In this document: in pieces, positions 40,374-49,530 of the stretch
How the letters are laid out: every line of letters starts with the position of its first letter
Numbering within the stretch: position 1 is the stretch's first letter
Assembly: GCA_018826515.1 (NCBI GenBank)
Contig: JAHKAM010000021.1
Span: 41,237 to 105,236 of the forward strand
From: Alphaproteobacteria bacterium
GTDB taxonomy: Bacteria > Pseudomonadota > Alphaproteobacteria > Caulobacterales > Caulobacteraceae
Length of the DNA: 64,000 nt
Direction of reading: 5' to 3'
The notes under the pieces: model-generated
What the model saw: only the letters and a program-made list of their open reading frames with translations
Told to the model about the DNA's origin: nothing
Databases searched by the model: none
Translations under genes and position numbers: made by a program

Positions 40374-41729
40374 ATGAGCGACGAGCACAAGCCGCACGAC
40401 GACCACGGCCATGGTCACAGCCATGACGACCATGGGCATGACGCCCACGGCCACGCCGCCCCGGCGGCCCACGGCCATGACGATCACGGGCATGATGAGG
40501 CTCACGCCCCCGCTGAAGCCCATGGCCATGACGACCACGGCCACGACGCGCCCGCCGCGCACGGTGCTGACGACCACGGCCATGCCGAGGCTCACGCTCC
40601 TGCTGAAGCTCATGGCCAAGACGATCACGGCCACGCCGCTCCGGCGGCGCACGGTCACGACGACCACGGCCATGCTGAGGCGCACGCGCCCGCCGAGTCC
40701 CATGGCCACGACGATCACGGCCACGCCGCTCCGGCGGCGCACGGTCACGAGGAGCCCGCCCATGCCGAGGCGCACGCGCCCGCAGAAGCCCATGGCCACG
40801 ACGATCATGGCCACGCCGCGCCGGCCGCGGCCGCGGCTGCGGCCGTAGCCGCGACGGGCGCAGTCGCCGCGGCCGCCAAGCCGCCGGTCTGGAGCGACTC
40901 GGGCGACGCGCCCTTCGAGGATGTCGATACGACCCCGGTCTACGCCCGCGGTTCGGGCGGCAAGAAGCGCAAGTCCGGCGGCGGTTCCAGCAGCGAGGGC
41001 ATGGAGATCTTCAAGACGATCTTCTTCGCCCTGCTGATCGCCCTGGTGCTGCGCGTCGTCCTGTTCCAGCCCTTCACCATCCCGTCGGCCTCGATGGAGC
41101 CGAACCTCTATGAGGGCGACTACATCGTCGTTTCGAAATGGAGCTACGGCTATTCGAAACACTCGATCCCGTTCAGCCCGCCGATCTTCAACGGCCGCAT
41201 CATGCTGCCGATGGTCAGTCATGAACCGCAGCGCGGCGACGTCGTCGTGTTCAAACTGCCGCGCGACAACGAGACGGACTATATCAAGCGCCTGATCGGC
41301 CTGCCGGGCGACCGCATCCAGATGATCGACAATGTGCTGTTCATCAACGGCACGGCGGTCCGCAATGTCGAGATGAGCCGCCAGGACGTGCAGAACCTGT
41401 ACGGAACCCAGACCGTCATCCAGCAGCGCGAGACCCTGCCGGAAGGTCGCGAGATCAACATCCAGGACTGGGGTCCCGGGAATATCTCGGACAACACCCC
41501 CGTGTTCGAGGTCCCCGCCGGCCACTACTTCATGATCGGCGACAACCGCGACAATTCGCAGGACAGCCGCTACGACGAGTCCGCTGGCGTGGGCTATGTC
41601 CCGGCCGAGAATCTGATCGGCAAGGCCGAGATCATCCTGTTCTCGTGGGAGGCCGGCGCCTCGCTGTGGAACCCGATCAGCTGGTTCTCGAAGATCCGTC
41701 CGAGCCGGTTCTTCACCGTTCTCGACTGA
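40374..41729 (+). CDS. lepB: Signal peptidase I with His-rich repeat N-terminal extension
   Basis: Inner-membrane peptidase removing signal peptides from exported proteins. The catalytic part is complete: one helix (about 212-231), the nucleophile Ser240 in PSASMEP, the general base Lys305 in DYIKRLIGLPGD, and the GDNRDNSQDSR box. At 451 residues it is about 180-200 longer than usual because of the N-terminus. Residues 1-150 hold 43 histidines with Asp, Gly, Ala and Pro, in four copies of a 30-residue repeat, then an Ala-rich stretch and a basic Gly/Ser linker (GGKKRKSGGG). With one helix the His-rich part should be cytoplasmic. It resembles metal-binding tails of Ni/Zn proteins; any link to peptidase function is unknown. 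The start ATG follows GGGGGACAG. Confidence 0.95.
   Translation: MSDEHKPHDDHGHGHSHDDHGHDAHGHAAPAAHGHDDHGHDEAHAPAEAHGHDDHGHDAPAAHGADDHGHAEAHAPAEAHGQDDHGHAAPAAHGHDDHGHAEAHAPAESHGHDDHGHAAPAAHGHEEPAHAEAHAPAEAHGHDDHGHAAPAAAAAAAVAATGAVAAAAKPPVWSDSGDAPFEDVDTTPVYARGSGGKKRKSGGGSSSEGMEIFKTIFFALLIALVLRVVLFQPFTIPSASMEPNLYEGDYIVVSKWSYGYSKHSIPFSPPIFNGRIMLPMVSHEPQRGDVVVFKLPRDNETDYIKRLIGLPGDRIQMIDNVLFINGTAVRNVEMSRQDVQNLYGTQTVIQQRETLPEGREINIQDWGPGNISDNTPVFEVPAGHYFMIGDNRDNSQDSRYDESAGVGYVPAENLIGKAEIILFSWEAGASLWNPISWFSKIRPSRFFTVLD
40434..40823 (+). repeat. In-frame 90 bp tandem repeat in lepB
   Basis: Four copies of 90 bp (from 40434, 40524, 40614 and 40704) plus a 30 bp partial copy (40794-40823), all in frame. 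The consensus protein unit is GHDDHGHAAPAAHGHDDHGH followed by AEAHAPAEAH. Copies differ at only a few residues, so unequal recombination or slippage can change copy number without breaking the frame. Confidence 0.92.
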
Positions 41730-42445
41730 TGGCTGACAGACGGGCCGAGGCTGTTCAGGCGCTGCGGCGCCGCCTCGGCCACGACTTCAGGGATCCGGCA
41801 TTGCTGGACCTGGCCCTGACCCACGCCAGCGTGGGGGAGGGGGCCGAGCGCGACGCGCGGGGCCGGCCATTCGCCGACAACCAGCGGCTGGAGTTCCTCG
41901 GCGACCGGGTGCTCGGCCTTCTGGTCGCCGATCGCCTTGTGCGCGACTTCCCGGGATCCAACGAGGGCGAGATGTCCTCACGGCTCCATGCCCTCGTCGA
42001 CAAGGCCGCCTGCGCCCGGGTGGCGGAGGCCCTGGGGGTCGGCGACGCCCTGCGGCTTTCGCCGGGCGAAAGCAAACAGGGCGGGCGGCGCCGCGAGGGC
42101 GTGCTGGGGGACGCCATGGAGGCGCTGCTGGCGGCGGTGTGGCTGGACGGCGGCTTCGAGGCGGTCCGCGCGGTCTTCGACCGGGCCTGGTCGGACGAGC
42201 TGTCGGCGCCGCCGGAAAAATCCGTGACCAATCCGAAATCGGCCTTGCAGGAATGGGCCCTGGCCCACGGAAAGCCCCTGCCGGCCTACCGGATCGTCGA
42301 GCGCAAGGGCTCGGATCATGCCCCGACTTTCACCGTCGAAGCCAGCATCGAGGGATATCCGCCCTTGACCGCGCAAGGGCGTTCGCGTCAGGACGCGGAG
42401 AAGGCGGCCGCGATCGGCCTGCTGCAGCGTGAAGGCGTGATTTGA
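41729..42445 (+). CDS. rnc: Ribonuclease III
   Basis: Double-strand-specific endoribonuclease for rRNA and mRNA processing. The 238-residue protein has the signature NQRLEFLGDRVLGLL and the second catalytic cluster in LGDAMEALLAAVWLDGG. A C-terminal dsRNA-binding domain follows (NPKSALQEWALAHG ... GRSRQDAEKAAAIGLL). Its ATG overlaps the lepB stop by one base, and its own stop overlaps era. The ORF track adds 28 shadow residues upstream. Confidence 0.96.
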   Translation: MADRRAEAVQALRRRLGHDFRDPALLDLALTHASVGEGAERDARGRPFADNQRLEFLGDRVLGLLVADRLVRDFPGSNEGEMSSRLHALVDKAACARVAEALGVGDALRLSPGESKQGGRRREGVLGDAMEALLAAVWLDGGFEAVRAVFDRAWSDELSAPPEKSVTNPKSALQEWALAHGKPLPAYRIVERKGSDHAPTFTVEASIEGYPPLTAQGRSRQDAEKAAAIGLLQREGVI

Positions 42446-43389
42446 CCGATACAGAAAACCAGCGGGCCGGCTTCGCCGCCATCATCGGCGCGCCCAACGC
42501 CGGCAAGTCCACGCTGGTCAATCGTCTGACGGGTACCAAGGTCTCGATCGTCACCCAGAAGGTCCAGACCACGCGCTTCCCCGTGCGCGGCATCGCCATC
42601 GAGGGCGACGCCCAGATCGTGCTGGTCGACACCCCCGGCATCTTCACCCCGCGCCGCCGTCTGGACCGGGCCATGGTCGCCTCGGCCTGGGGCGGGGCCT
42701 CGGACGCCGACGTGGTCGTGCACCTGATCGACGCAGCCTCGCACATCGCCGCCGAGGGCAAGGAGGGCCAGGCGGCGGACCGTCGCTCGGCCGAGGACAC
42801 CGAGACCATCATCGCCAACCTGAAGGCCTCGGGGACCCAGGTCATCCTGGCCCTGAACAAGATCGACGGGATGCGCCGGGACACCCTGCTGGCCCTGTCC
42901 CACAAGCTGTTCGAAACCGGCGTCTATTCCGAGGTCTATATGATCTCGGCGCTCAGCGGCGACGGCGTCGACGACCTCAAGCAGCGGCTGGCGCGGTCGA
43001 TGCCGGCCGGTCACTGGCTGTATCCCGAGGATCAGTCCGCCGATGTGCCGATGCGGGTGCTGGCGGCCGAGATTACGCGCGAGAAGGTCTATCTGCGCGT
43101 CCACGAGGAACTGCCCTATTCGGCGGCGGTGGAGACGACCGCCTTCGAGGACAAGGCCGACGGCTCGGCCCGGATCGAACAGATCATCTATGTCGAGCGC
43201 GAGAGCCAGCGGCCCATCGTGTTGGGCAAGGGCGGCCAGACCCTGAAATGGATCGGCCAGAAGTCGCGCGAGGAGCTGACCGAACTGCTGGACCGGCCCG
43301 TGCATCTGTTCATCACGGTCAAGGTCGATCCGAAATGGCAGGACAGCCGCGCCCTCTACGCCCAGTTCGGGCTGGACTACGACGTCTAG
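42442..43389 (+). CDS. era: GTPase Era
   Basis: Essential GTPase that helps mature the 30S subunit by binding the 3' end of 16S rRNA. The 315-residue protein has G1 GAPNAGKSTL, G3 DTPG, G4 NKID and a C-terminal KH domain (VLGKGGQTLKWIGQKSREEL). A slightly long loop lies between G3 and G4 (AAEGKEGQAADRRSAED). It begins with TTG overlapping the rnc stop (TTGA). It is the last gene of the rpoZ-to-era cluster. Confidence 0.96.
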   Translation: MTDTENQRAGFAAIIGAPNAGKSTLVNRLTGTKVSIVTQKVQTTRFPVRGIAIEGDAQIVLVDTPGIFTPRRRLDRAMVASAWGGASDADVVVHLIDAASHIAAEGKEGQAADRRSAEDTETIIANLKASGTQVILALNKIDGMRRDTLLALSHKLFETGVYSEVYMISALSGDGVDDLKQRLARSMPAGHWLYPEDQSADVPMRVLAAEITREKVYLRVHEELPYSAAVETTAFEDKADGSARIEQIIYVERESQRPIVLGKGGQTLKWIGQKSREELTELLDRPVHLFITVKVDPKWQDSRALYAQFGLDYDV

Positions 43390-43393
43390 ACCC

Positions 43394-44629
43394 TTGTTCC
43401 ACGTTCCCCGACACGCCGGCGGCCATCCCCGTCTGGCCATCGCCGTCCTCGCCGGCCTGATCCTCGTCGTCGCCGGGCTGGTCGTCTGGAGCAGCGCGCG
43501 CCCCGCCGCCCGCGAGGCGAACCCCGAGCCTGGCTCCATGGCCGCCCGGCCCCCCGTGGTCGAGGTCCGGTCGCTGCCGCGCCTGACCGAACAGCTGGAG
43601 CGCTGGGGCGGTTCGGGCCAGTTCACCGGCGGGGTGCTGGTGGCGCGCGGCGACGAGGTGCTGTTCCGCCAGGTCTATGGCTTCGCCGACCGCCGGCAGG
43701 GAACGCCGCTGGCGCTCGACTCCCGCTTCCGCCTCGCCTCGGTCAGCAAACAGTTCACCGCGGCCGCCATCCTCCGGCTGCAGGACGAGGGCGTGCTCTC
43801 GACCCATGATCCCGTGTGCCGCTGGATCCAGCCTTGCCCGCCGGCGTGGGAGCCGATCCGGCTCTATCATCTGCTCGGCCACACCTCCGGCATCCCCGAC
43901 CTGATGGCCCGCCCGGCCTGGGGCCTGCGCCGGGTCACCCCCGCAACAATGGACGAACTGACTGCCGATTCAATGAAGTACGGTCTTCAGTTCACGCCCG
44001 GAACCAAGGTCCGATATAACAACGCCGCCTATAACCTTCTCGGCGCCGTGGTCGAAAAGGCCAGCGGCGCGCCGCTGCACGACTGGCTGCGCACCGCCTT
44101 CTTCGAGCCGCTCGGGATGGCCGACACCGGCTATGACGACGACGCCTCCGGCGTGGTCATGGGCTACGCCAACCTCGGCGGCGGCGGCCCGACGCCCCAG
44201 CCGGACCACAATGTCAGCATCATCCCCGGGGCGGGGGCCCTGTATTCCACGCTCGACGACCTGCTGGTCTGGCAGCGCGCCCTGCACGGCGGCCATCTGC
44301 TGAGCCCGCGCAGCTACGCCATGATGATCGCCGACCACGCCCCCGCCGACACCCCGTCAGAACGCGGTCGGCCGCGCCGCGACTGGGGCTTCGGCCTGTT
44401 CTCCAACAGCATCGGCGCCCGGGTCGGTCCGGCCTTTTCCGACCGCCAGATCTATCACACCGGCAGTTGGTCCGGCTTCCGCAACATGGTCACCTGGCAG
44501 CCTGACACGGATGTGACGGTGATCGTCCTGTCCAATAACTATCACTCGCGTGACGCCGTCTTCCTGCTGTCGCAGCAGGGCATGGCCGAGGCCCTCGGCC
44601 GGCCGTTCCCGACCTCGATGGCGCGCTGA
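43394..44629 (+). CDS. Serine hydrolase, beta-lactamase class C/PBP-like
   Basis: Exported or membrane-anchored serine hydrolase of 411 residues in the class C beta-lactamase/D-Ala-D-Ala carboxypeptidase/esterase superfamily. An N-terminal helix (IAVLAGLILVVAGLVVW) anchors it. Catalytic motifs are S116-V-S-K119, Y208-N-N210 and HTGSWSG replacing KTG. Such domain members are mostly esterases or peptidases of unknown substrate; the name does not imply resistance. It starts with TTG four bases after era and may ride on that operon. Confidence 0.87.
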   Translation: MFHVPRHAGGHPRLAIAVLAGLILVVAGLVVWSSARPAAREANPEPGSMAARPPVVEVRSLPRLTEQLERWGGSGQFTGGVLVARGDEVLFRQVYGFADRRQGTPLALDSRFRLASVSKQFTAAAILRLQDEGVLSTHDPVCRWIQPCPPAWEPIRLYHLLGHTSGIPDLMARPAWGLRRVTPATMDELTADSMKYGLQFTPGTKVRYNNAAYNLLGAVVEKASGAPLHDWLRTAFFEPLGMADTGYDDDASGVVMGYANLGGGGPTPQPDHNVSIIPGAGALYSTLDDLLVWQRALHGGHLLSPRSYAMMIADHAPADTPSERGRPRRDWGFGLFSNSIGARVGPAFSDRQIYHTGSWSGFRNMVTWQPDTDVTVIVLSNNYHSRDAVFLLSQQGMAEALGRPFPTSMAR

Positions 44630-44641
44630 CGCCGACAAGGC

Positions 44642-46216
<1,575 letters not shown>

Positions 46217-46882
46217 TCAGTCCTCCCGCGCCCAGCGCACCCGCCGGGCCAGTTCGGCCTCGCCGGGCTCGATCTCCCCGAACGATCCGGTCGGCGGCGG
46301 CGCATCCGTGCGTTCGAAGGTGTGGGCCGTCACCCCGGTCTCCGTCTGTCGCGTCCGCGTCAGCGTCCAGGCCCCGGGCCGGGCCCCGTCGTCGAACAGT
46401 CGCTTGCCGGCGCCCAGCAGGATCGGAAAGGTCAGCACCGTCAGCTGGTCGATCAGGCCGTGCGCCAGCAGGGCATGGATCAGCTCGCTTGAGCCCTGGA
46501 TCAGCAGGTCGCGTCCGTCGGTCGCCTTCAGGTCCCGGACCGCCTCGACCAGATCCCCTTCAAGCCGGTGACTGTGGGCCCAGGTCATCGGCGTTTCCGG
46601 CCCGGCCGCCACGTATTTGTTGATGGCGTTGAACGTCCGGCCGATCTCGTCGTCCATATGCGGCCACCAGGCGGCGAAGATCTCATAGGTCCGGCGGCCC
46701 AGCAGCAGGTCGTAGTCCTCGCCCATGGCCTCGTCCATCAGGCCGCCCGAAGCCTCGTCGAAATGCGGCCAGACCCACCCCCCGAACGCGAAGCCGCCCG
46801 TCGGGTCCTCATCAGGCCCGCCCGGCGCCTGCATGACGCCGTCGAGAGAGACGAAGGTGGCGGTTCTGATCCTGCGGGTCAC
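46217..46882 (-). CDS. Dihydrofolate reductase-fold family protein
   Basis: Protein of 221 residues with the RibD C-terminal/DHFR-like fold (TATFVSLDGVMQAPGG, LLLGRRTYEIFAAWWP, LTVLTFPILLGAGKRLF). Such YyaP/YwjB-like proteins are NADPH-binding reductases of unknown substrate, not true folate enzymes. I place its GTG start at 46882, overlapping the VOC stop (GTGA). It is the last gene of the ArsR-led operon. The upstream ORF extension is a shadow of the VOC gene. Confidence 0.85.
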   Translation of the reverse strand: MTRRIRTATFVSLDGVMQAPGGPDEDPTGGFAFGGWVWPHFDEASGGLMDEAMGEDYDLLLGRRTYEIFAAWWPHMDDEIGRTFNAINKYVAAGPETPMTWAHSHRLEGDLVEAVRDLKATDGRDLLIQGSSELIHALLAHGLIDQLTVLTFPILLGAGKRLFDDGARPGAWTLTRTRQTETGVTAHTFERTDAPPPTGSFGEIEPGEAELARRVRWARED

Positions 46883-47319
46883 GACCCCGGCTTCCAGTCC
46901 GGCGACGGAATGGTGTTGACCATCCAAGGCACGCCGAACCTGTCGACCAGCCCGCCATAGCCCGGCGACCAGAAGGTCTCGCCGAACGGCATGGTCGGCC
47001 GGCCGCCCTCGACAAGGGCGTCGTACCACCGGCGGGCTTCCGCCGCGCTATCCGTGTGGAGCGTCACGTCGAAGCCGTTCTTCGGCTTGTCGATCCCGGG
47101 GGCCCAGTCGACGTCCATGTCAGCGCCCATGATCGCCTGGTCGCCGACCTCCAGCCAGCAATGCATCAGCCAGTCGCGGTACTGCGGACCGACCGGCATG
47201 TCGGGCGGACCGTCGCCATAGGGCATGGCGGCGGTGATTTTGCCGCCGAGCACTTCCGCGTAGAATTCGAAGGCCTCGCGGCATTCGCCGCGGAAGCTGA
47301 GGCTGGTCACGATCTTCAC
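46879..47319 (-). CDS. VOC family protein, PhnB-like
   Basis: A 146-residue vicinal-oxygen-chelate fold protein (SLSFRGECREAFEFYAEVLGG at the start, FGETFWSPGYGGLVDRFGVPWMVN at the end), the PhnB/3-demethylubiquinone-like branch. Metal-binding residues typical of glyoxalase are not conserved, so an enzymatic role is doubtful. It is in the ArsR-SRPBCC operon, where such genes recur. Confidence 0.88.
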   Translation of the reverse strand: MKIVTSLSFRGECREAFEFYAEVLGGKITAAMPYGDGPPDMPVGPQYRDWLMHCWLEVGDQAIMGADMDVDWAPGIDKPKNGFDVTLHTDSAAEARRWYDALVEGGRPTMPFGETFWSPGYGGLVDRFGVPWMVNTIPSPDWKPGS

Positions 47320-47395
47320 AGTCGTTCTCCTTGAACGGGTTGCATCGAAAGCTCGACGTCGGCGACGTCGTTACTGTCGGAAGGTGCAGGAGGGC

Positions 47396-47875
47396 TCAGA
47401 CGGCCCCGCCCGCGGCCAGGAAGGCCTCCAGCCGCTCGAAGGTGCTGGTCCAGCCGTGCTTGTGGCCTGTGAGGCTCTGTTCCGACTTCAGACCCTCGTG
47501 GGTGAAGTCCATCAGGGTGCCGCCGTCCGGCGCGTCGCTGAGCTGGACGGTGACCAGGGTATCGACGGGCGGGCCATCCTCATGGGACTCGTCCCAATTG
47601 AAGGTGAAGACCAGCCGCTCCTCGGGGACGATCTCGCGATAGACCCCGCCCTGCCACAGGTCCTGGCCGGTGTCCGGCGAGCGAAGGCAGGCCCGCCATG
47701 CGCCGCCGACCCGCAGATCCTGGGTGGCGCTGACCGCCGGCCATTCGACCGGACCCAGCCACAGCACCATGACCTCGGGGTTGGACCACGCCCGCCAGAC
47801 CAGCGGCCTCGGCGCATCGAAATGGCGCTGCATCCGCAGGGTGGGTCGGGTCGCGAGACTGTCGACGAAGGTCAT
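47396..47875 (-). CDS. SRPBCC (AHSA1) family protein
   Basis: START-like fold protein of 159 residues (RMQRHFDAPRPLVWRAWSNPEVMVLWLGP at the front, FTHEGLKSEQSLTGHKHGW... at the end). AHSA1-type members bind hydrophobic ligands in a deep cavity; the ligand here is unknown. It is the second SRPBCC in tandem, 42 bases after the first. Confidence 0.88.
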   Translation of the reverse strand: MTFVDSLATRPTLRMQRHFDAPRPLVWRAWSNPEVMVLWLGPVEWPAVSATQDLRVGGAWRACLRSPDTGQDLWQGGVYREIVPEERLVFTFNWDESHEDGPPVDTLVTVQLSDAPDGGTLMDFTHEGLKSEQSLTGHKHGWTSTFERLEAFLAAGGAV

Positions 47876-47917
47876 CGGGCGGGGCTCCTCAGCGGGTCCG
47901 GTCGCGGCCGGGGAGGG

Positions 47918-48421
47918 TCAGTGTGTCTTGAGCAATTCGGCCAGCTGGTCGGCGCAGGTCCCCCAGCCTTCGTGGAAGCCCATGGCCTCGTGCTGCTTCA
48001 TCGTCTCGGCGTTCCAGTGGCGCGCCGTGGCGACATACTCCGTCTTGCCGTCGGCCATGGGGGTCAGCTCCACCGTGGCGACCATGAAGGGCTGGCCGGC
48101 CGGCTCCCAGGCCGGGGTCAGGGCGTCGGTGGTGATCCAGCGCCGGTTCGGCTCGACCGCAAGGAAGATGCCGCTGTTCGGAATTCGCTCGCCGTCCGGG
48201 CCGTGCATGACGAAGTTGAAGACGCCGCCGGGACGCGGGTCGAGCTGGATCTCCGAGATCGTCCACGGCCTGGGGACGAACCACTGCTGGAGCAGTTCGG
48301 GGGTCATCCACGCCTTCCAGATCCGTTCCGGCGAGGCGTCGAGGACGCGGCGCAGGACGAGAGCGTGCTGATGGGCGACGCCGTCCGTGTTGCAGGGGTT
48401 GGAGTCAGTGTCCTGGGCCAC
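47918..48421 (-). CDS. SRPBCC (AHSA1) family protein
   Basis: START-like fold protein of 167 residues (LVLRRVLDASPERIWKAWMTPELLQQWFVP; KQHEAMGFHEGWGTCADQLAELL at the end). It overlaps the arsR stop by 17 bases, so it is translated with it. ArsR plus AHSA1 pairs are common, suggesting the regulator senses the same hydrophobic molecule or stress. Confidence 0.88.
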   Translation of the reverse strand: MAQDTDSNPCNTDGVAHQHALVLRRVLDASPERIWKAWMTPELLQQWFVPRPWTISEIQLDPRPGGVFNFVMHGPDGERIPNSGIFLAVEPNRRWITTDALTPAWEPAGQPFMVATVELTPMADGKTEYVATARHWNAETMKQHEAMGFHEGWGTCADQLAELLKTH

Positions 48422-48755
48422 GGGGGTCTCCCTTCTGGATTTTCTTCAAATAGGCGTCGAGACGGTCGAAGCTGGCGTCCCAGTAGCGGCGATAGTGCTC
48501 CAGCCACTCGGCGATGCCCTTCAGGCCCATCGGTTCGAGCCGGGCAGGGCGCCACTGGGCCTCGCGGCCGCGGCTGATCAATCCGGCCTTCTCCAGCACC
48601 TTCAGGTGTTTCGACACAGCCGGGAGGCTCATGTCGAACGGGGCGGCCAGGTCGCTGACGCTGGCCTCCCCCTCGCACAGCCGGGCCAGGATGGCCCGAC
48701 GCGTCGGGTCGGCCAGGGCGGCGAATTTGGCGGAGAGGGGGTCGGGGGTTTGCAT
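48405..48755 (-). CDS. ArsR family transcriptional regulator
   Basis: Winged-helix repressor of 116 residues (FAALADPTRRAILARLCEGEASVSDLAAPFDMSLPAVSKHLKVLEKAGLISR). It lacks the CxC/CxCxxC metal-sensing cysteines of ArsR or SmtB, so it probably senses something other than arsenic or zinc. The ATG at 48755 is chosen over longer frames. It leads an operon of two SRPBCC proteins, a VOC protein and a DHFR-fold protein, and is divergent from an oxidoreductase. Two repeated sites upstream look like its operators. Confidence 0.9.
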   Translation of the reverse strand: MQTPDPLSAKFAALADPTRRAILARLCEGEASVSDLAAPFDMSLPAVSKHLKVLEKAGLISRGREAQWRPARLEPMGLKGIAEWLEHYRRYWDASFDRLDAYLKKIQKGDPRGPGH

Positions 48756-48767
48756 GGCGGCTGTACC

Positions 48768-48823
48768 TAACTGACAGGTTAAATGCATCCGCCAGACCGG
48801 GTTGTCAACTGTCCGGTTAAATA
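48768..48823. promoter_or_regulatory. Paired candidate ArsR operators
   Basis: TAACTGACAGGTTAAAT (48768 onward) and CAACTGTCCGGTTAAAT (48806 onward) are direct repeats 38 bases apart, with partly palindromic ends (AAC...GTT). They lie between the divergent arsR and oxidoreductase genes, 13 bases from the arsR start. Confidence 0.5.
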
Positions 48824-48884
48824 TGGCGCGGGAACGTCCGCGCTGATCCGGGGGTTGAACGGGGACATGTCCGGAGACGCCCCC

Positions 48885-49496
48885 ATGAAAGCCCTGATCC
48901 TCAACTGCACGCTCAAGCCGTCGCCCGCGACCTCGAGCACCGAGGCCCTCGCCCGAGTCGTCGTCGCTGAACTGGAGAAGGGCGGGGCCGAGACAGAGAT
49001 GGTCCGGCTGGTGGACCTCAACCTCAAGCCCGGCGTGAAGACCGATGAAGGGGAGGGCGACGACTGGCCCGCCGTCCATGCGAAGATCATGGCCGCCGAC
49101 ATCCTGATCATGGCCACGCCGACATGGCTGGGCCAGATGTCCAGCGTCTGCCTGCGCGCGCTGGAGCGGATGGACGGCCTACTGTCCGAAACCGACGACA
49201 GCGGGCGGCCCGTCGCCTTCGGCAAGGTCGCCGGGGTGGTCATCACGGGCAATGAGGATGGCGCCCACAACATCGTCGCCACAGTCTGTCAGGGCCTGAT
49301 CGACATCGGATTCACCATTCCAGGCCACAGCTGGACCTACTGGCACCTCGGCCCCGGTCCCGGCCCGGACTATGTCGAGACCGACGAAGGCCATGATTAT
49401 TCCGACCGGGTCGGCCGGAACGCCGCGCGAAATCTGATCGCCTTGGCGAAAGTGCTGAAGCCCGACACCTATCCGGTTCCCGAGAGCGGAGAGTAG
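48885..49496 (+). CDS. Flavodoxin-fold NAD(P)H-dependent oxidoreductase
   Basis: Flavodoxin-like FMN reductase of 203 residues. It opens with MKALILNCTLKPSPATSSTEALA (phosphate-binding loop) and has ATPTWLGQMSSVCLRALERMDG and VVITGNEDGAHNIVATVCQGL. The ATG at 48885 has GGAGA eight bases upstream. It is divergent from arsR across the paired repeat, so it may share ArsR control. Substrate unknown. Confidence 0.87.
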   Translation: MKALILNCTLKPSPATSSTEALARVVVAELEKGGAETEMVRLVDLNLKPGVKTDEGEGDDWPAVHAKIMAADILIMATPTWLGQMSSVCLRALERMDGLLSETDDSGRPVAFGKVAGVVITGNEDGAHNIVATVCQGLIDIGFTIPGHSWTYWHLGPGPGPDYVETDEGHDYSDRVGRNAARNLIALAKVLKPDTYPVPESGE

Positions 49497-49530
49497 GCCT
49501 AGCGTAGGGGCAGGCCGTCCGGAGATTTCC

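Noticed and set aside
40434-40823. CRISPR-like direct repeats
   Set aside because: The repeats are contiguous, coding and 90 bp long without unique spacers, so this is a protein-coding tandem repeat in lepB.
40411-40848. Alternative frame through the lepB repeats (145 residues, Met/Thr/Arg-rich)
   Set aside because: It is a by-product of the repeat; the lepB frame continues into a complete signal peptidase.
43394-44629. Antibiotic-resistance beta-lactamase
   Set aside because: The catalytic motifs only place it in the broad serine-hydrolase superfamily; HTG replaces KTG and there is no AmpR-like regulator.
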